Origin: Clostridiaceae bacterium
Lineage (GTDB): Bacteria > Bacillota > Clostridia > Oscillospirales > Acutalibacteraceae
Reading direction: 5' to 3'
Length of the DNA stretch: 6,498 nucleotides
Assembly: GCA_016302625.1 (NCBI GenBank)
Contig: JAEDNG010000049.1
Span: 1 to 6,498 of the forward strand
Part shown: positions 5,613 to 6,498 of the stretch, piece after piece
How positions within the stretch are numbered: the stretch's first letter is position 1
Layout of the letters: each line of letters opens with the position of its first letter
Program-made: the position numbers and the translations under genes
The notes under the pieces: generated by a model
Databases searched by the model: none
What the model was told of the DNA's origin: nothing
Seen by the model: the letters and a program-made list of their open reading frames with translations, nothing else

Positions 5613-6203
5613 TCAATCTATTTCATCAATTCTTTTATTAAAGTTAAGTGCATGTCCCATTTTCTCATAACCAAAAGTCGAATAGGCAGGATGATATATT
5701 TTATAAACTTTGGTGTCATTTTTATATTTGTAACATTCAAGATTCTCACCATAATCTGCACCCTGTATCAAATCAAATTCTTTAACAAGTATATCTATTG
5801 TTGTACCAACTGTCATAATAGGAATACCGCTATCTAATGCATTTCTTATTATAGAAAGTCTGTTTTTAAGAATTGTATGCATATCTGGTTCAAAAGAATG
5901 GTCATACCAATGATTAATCAATTTCTCATAACCACCGCCGTCTGTTCTGCTCTTACCGTTGTAGGGATATAGATTTATAAAAGCGCTTCGCTCTAAAGCG
6001 TCAATTTTAGTTTCGGTGCTTAAAATCTTTCGTGCGTATGCTCCAAGTTTATGAAAATAAACTCCTGTCCGTGTTTGCATAACTTCATCACGCATCCAAA
6101 AAGAATTCCATTCATCTCCGTGAGGTTCTTTTAAAACTATTAGTAATTCTGGTTGTTTTTTTGAAAGGGGACCTTCAAATTTTTCAAATAGCGAACAATT
6201 CAT
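5613..6203 (-). CDS. hypothetical protein, possibly uracil-DNA-glycosylase-like fold
   Basis: This 196-aa protein is not confidently recognised. The start ATG at 6203 has AGGAAG (6213-6218) 9 nt upstream. Features seen: a hydrophobic strand followed by a polar loop, LLIVLKEPHGDEW (20-32); FINLYPYNG (75-83); a second strand with glycine, IPIMTVGTTI (127-136); and IYHPAYS (169-175) near the C-terminus. Strand-EP loop, Asn-containing strand, strand-G and late H-P-x-x-S recall the order of motifs in the uracil-DNA-glycosylase superfamily, including divergent members that are not glycosylases. This is inference from pattern only. There is no signal peptide or membrane segment. The gene is AT-rich compared with the der-gpsA block and lies on the opposite strand, consistent with accessory or acquired DNA. 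No clear terminator hairpin follows. Confidence 0.8.
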   Translation of the reverse strand: MNCSLFEKFEGPLSKKQPELLIVLKEPHGDEWNSFWMRDEVMQTRTGVYFHKLGAYARKILSTETKIDALERSAFINLYPYNGKSRTDGGGYEKLINHWYDHSFEPDMHTILKNRLSIIRNALDSGIPIMTVGTTIDILVKEFDLIQGADYGENLECYKYKNDTKVYKIYHPAYSTFGYEKMGHALNFNKRIDEID

Positions 6204-6226
6204 TTATATTCACTTCCTTCCAGAAA

Positions 6227-6255
6227 AGAATAGCATATTGAAGATGAAAAGTAAA
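6227..6255 (-). promoter_or_regulatory. possible minus-strand promoter of the 196-aa gene
   Basis: On the minus strand TTTACT (6250-6255) and TATTCT (6227-6232) are 17 bp apart, each matching the consensus at 4 of 6 positions. Transcription would begin about 6220, close to the SD. In AT-rich DNA such matches arise easily, so this is weak. Confidence 0.3.
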
Positions 6256-6258
6256 TAA

Positions 6259-6428
6259 TTACTTTATTGCACTTATCCCTGTCACAGTCCAACCTATATC
6301 AAACTCTTTCGCTTTATTTTTACAACCCGCAATATAATAATACGGTTTATGATTAAGGCGAATAGCGGATTTTATATGCTTTGCAAACCGTCTTCTTTTA
6401 ATAAGTTTATTTTGCTTTTTACTATCAG
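6259..6428 (-). pseudogene. C-terminal fragment of an unrecognised basic protein
   Basis: A minus-strand frame ends at TAA 6259-6261 and is open back to a TAA at 6454-6456, with no ATG, GTG or TTG in between. From about 6428 the codon choice looks like an AT-rich gene. It encodes about 56 residues including KRRRFAKHIKSAIRLNHK, then PYYYIAGCKNKAKEFDIGW, ending TGISAIK. The family is not recognised. The part upstream of about 6430 changes to GC-richer sequence that fits plus-strand coding better, so the N-terminus seems to be missing: a gene remnant, or a gene cut by a joint. It ends 55 nt before the 196-aa gene on the same strand, so the two may once have been neighbours in one unit. Confidence 0.4.
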
Positions 6429-6498
6429 TACGCGAAAACCGGTGCGCTGGCGATTACCGAAATCGAGTTTGCCGTGGATGAGCTTGAGGTCGGAAAAG
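6429..6498 (+). CDS. partial coding fragment running off the window end
   Basis: From about 6429 the plus frame beginning TAC GCG AAA ACC reads YAKTGALAITEIEFAVDELE and stays open to the edge. G occupies the first position in 13 of 23 codons and GC is low at second positions, the usual coding signature, and the GC-richer codons resemble the der-gpsA genes. The frame is open back only to TAA 6402-6404 and has no ATG, GTG or TTG before the fragment, so the 5' end is missing. The protein family cannot be named from this length. An opposite-strand reading over the same bases is also open but has a weaker codon signature. Confidence 0.4.

Noticed and set aside
5652..5837. Plus-strand ORF of 61 codons inside the 196-aa minus-strand gene
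   Set aside because: It is hydrophobic only because it is the antisense of AT-rich coding; it has no SD, and the minus-strand gene has a good start.
6372..6497. Minus-strand frame open across the 6420-6431 joint (41 codons)
   Set aside because: Its codons fit poorly on the AT-rich side, where another frame has clear coding usage, and on the GC-rich side the plus strand has the stronger G-first codon signature. It cannot be fully excluded.

Overview
The window looks like a chromosomal segment from a low- to mid-GC Firmicute of class Clostridia, probably near the Oscillospirales/Ruminococcus group. The basis is the Gram-positive style Shine-Dalgarno sites (AAGGAGGTG, AAAGGAGG), two GTG starts, the clostridial DUF177-rpmF pair and the DUF512-der-plsY-gpsA cluster. 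Assignment below class is inference.

Left part (1-842). A consensus promoter (TTGACA, 17 bp, TATAAT) drives a two-gene unit: a DUF177/YceD-family protein and ribosomal protein L32 (rpmF). It ends at a strong intrinsic terminator (812-841). Two short dyads overlap the promoter and could be operator sites.

Central part (876-5221). Four closely packed genes on the + strand follow: a PDZ + radical-SAM-like DUF512 protein of unknown function, the double GTPase Der (ribosome assembly), the acyl-phosphate:glycerol-3-phosphate acyltransferase PlsY, and glycerol-3-phosphate dehydrogenase GpsA. The junctions are a 15-nt gap, a 1-nt overlap and an 8-nt overlap, so translational coupling is likely. GpsA makes the glycerol 3-phosphate that PlsY acylates, the first step of phospholipid synthesis. 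An A-tract/hairpin/T-tract terminator at 5186-5221 can work in both directions. For two genes the longest open frame overshoots the real start: DUF512 starts at 891 and gpsA at 4179.

Right part (5222-6498). Composition becomes AT-rich and the coding strand switches to minus, so this looks like accessory DNA. It holds (a) a 391-bp stretch without a conventional gene. This stretch has a minus-strand promoter and a perfect SD/ATG, feeding either a 33-aa acidic mini-ORF or, if one G in the start region is ignored, a 48-aa peptide with a membrane helix and a basic tail. It also has a 9-bp GC-rich hairpin and an imperfect long-range dyad, which together resemble a decayed or unusual type I toxin-like locus. 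(b) A complete 196-aa minus-strand protein that I suspect has a uracil-DNA-glycosylase-like fold. (c) The C-terminal end of an AT-rich minus-strand gene (stop at 6259) that runs into (d) a GC-richer plus-strand coding fragment near 6420-6431. Neither (c) nor (d) has a start, so this looks like a recombination boundary or an assembly joint.
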